Below, piece after piece: positions 63,550 through 64,000 of a stretch of 64,000 bases of DNA. Source of the DNA: Methylibium sp. GTDB taxonomy: Bacteria > Pseudomonadota > Gammaproteobacteria > Burkholderiales > Burkholderiaceae_C. Position 1 is the stretch's first letter. The number at the start of each line of letters is the position of its first letter. A model generated the notes under the pieces. The model saw only the letters and a list, made by a program, of their open reading frames with translations, searched no databases and was not told where the DNA came from. The position numbers and the translations under genes are program-made. The stretch spans positions 1 to 64,000 of the forward strand of contig PNNH01000099.1 in NCBI GenBank assembly GCA_013824165.1, in the 5' to 3' direction.

Positions 63550-64000
63550 ATGGACCGCATGATCTACCTGTCGATGGCCGGTGCCAAAGCCGCCATGCAG
63601 CGCCAGGACGTGTTGGCCAACAACCTGGCCAACGTCTCGACCAACGGCTTTCGCGCCGAGCTGCAGGCCTTTCGCGCCGTGCCGGTGCGCGGCGATGGTG
63701 CCAGCACGCGCGCCTATTCGCTCGAAACCACGATCGGCTACAACCCGAATCCCGGCCCCATCCAGCCGACCGGCCGCAACCTCGACGTGGCGATGCAGGG
63801 CAATGCCTGGCTGGCCGTGCAGGGGCTCGACGGCACCGAGGCCTACACAAGGGCCGGCGGCCTGGAGGTGAATGCCGAAGGCCTGCTGTCGCTGCGCAAC
63901 GGCCTGCTGGCCCTGGGCGACGGCGGCCCGATCAATGCGCCGCCGAACTCGGAACTGCAGATCGGCAGCGACGGCACCGTCACCGCCAAGGGGCCGACCG
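63550..64000 (+). CDS. flgF: Flagellar basal body rod protein FlgF (partial)
   Basis: The first 150 codons, cut off by the right edge. N-terminal rod motif RQDVLANNLANVSTNGFRAE is present, with the ARGV-like segment RNLDVAMQGNAWLAVQ of FlgF/FlgG-type rod proteins. Order after flgE fits FlgF. Confidence 0.92.
   Translation, partial: MDRMIYLSMAGAKAAMQRQDVLANNLANVSTNGFRAELQAFRAVPVRGDGASTRAYSLETTIGYNPNPGPIQPTGRNLDVAMQGNAWLAVQGLDGTEAYTRAGGLEVNAEGLLSLRNGLLALGDGGPINAPPNSELQIGSDGTVTAKGPT

Noticed and set aside
1-64000. CRISPR arrays, insertion sequences, prophage, rRNA or tRNA genes
   Set aside because: No array of spaced direct repeats, transposase-type motif, or cloverleaf-type RNA gene was recognised on either strand by eye; a dedicated search was not run.

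Overview
The window is GC-rich (most codons end in G or C) bacterial chromosome with dense, short-spaced genes. The gene set (beta-proteobacterial phenylacetate cluster with a TetR regulator, DUF3460, DUF1841, VF530 and DUF502 families, flgNMA opposite flgBCDEF) points to a Burkholderiales member of the Roseateles/Pelomonas/Sphaerotilaceae type. That placement is inference from gene content; no rRNA or tRNA gene was recognised.

Layout. 1-3044: an efflux ABC ATPase (cut by the window edge) with its HlyD-type adaptor, divergent from dinB. 3045-9382: a loose accessory stretch with two GNAT acetyltransferases, a periplasmic binding protein, ybaN, a small outer-membrane beta-barrel, a LysR regulator and an EAL protein. 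It contains two degraded partial gene copies: a ybaN tail (4131-4293) and a LysR tail (8222-8527). 9383-13474: an lldD-type flavoenzyme, a serine hydrolase and a WG-repeat protein.

13488-24730: phenylacetate (paa) catabolism. paaG-paaI-paaK-paaABCDE, a TetR regulator, a branched-chain-type binding protein and paaZ all run on the minus strand, with paaY divergent. A perfect 14-bp palindrome in the paaG/paaY gap is the likely operator. PaaK makes phenylacetyl-CoA, PaaABCDE epoxidises it, PaaG isomerises the epoxide, PaaZ opens and oxidises the ring, and PaaI and PaaY are thioesterase-type housekeeping partners. The beta-oxidation genes (paaF, paaH, paaJ) are not in the window.

24690-32278: a PfkB sugar kinase, then a molybdenum cofactor run (moaA, a small membrane protein, mobA, GNAT, moeA), a hydrolase, an XRE-type regulator and another small outer-membrane protein. 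32327-43951: housekeeping genes (map, ispD, an rlmN paralogue, glnS, dbpA, yciH, dusC, a DUF45 peptidase, DUF502, a ferredoxin, an acyltransferase, VF530) with a secreted intradiol-dioxygenase-like fusion protein.

43986-53598: minCDE, a roughly 640-base non-coding stretch with DnaA-box-like sites, metG, a chemoreceptor, a SulP transporter, DUF3460 and scpA. 53635-58649: a LuxR-type response regulator, a MaoC protein coupled to an orphan ParA, and a KefF/KefC-like pair. 58697-64000: the start of the flagellar locus: flgN, flgM (with a sigma-28-like promoter) and flgA on minus, flgBCDEF on plus, flgF cut by the edge.

I see no phage, insertion sequence, CRISPR array, toxin-antitoxin or biosynthetic cluster, and no clearly new multi-gene system. 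The most unusual signals are the two 'gene plus truncated copy flanking a foreign-looking gene' arrangements, the DnaA-box cluster after minC, the ParA-MaoC pair and a long palindrome beside paaZ.
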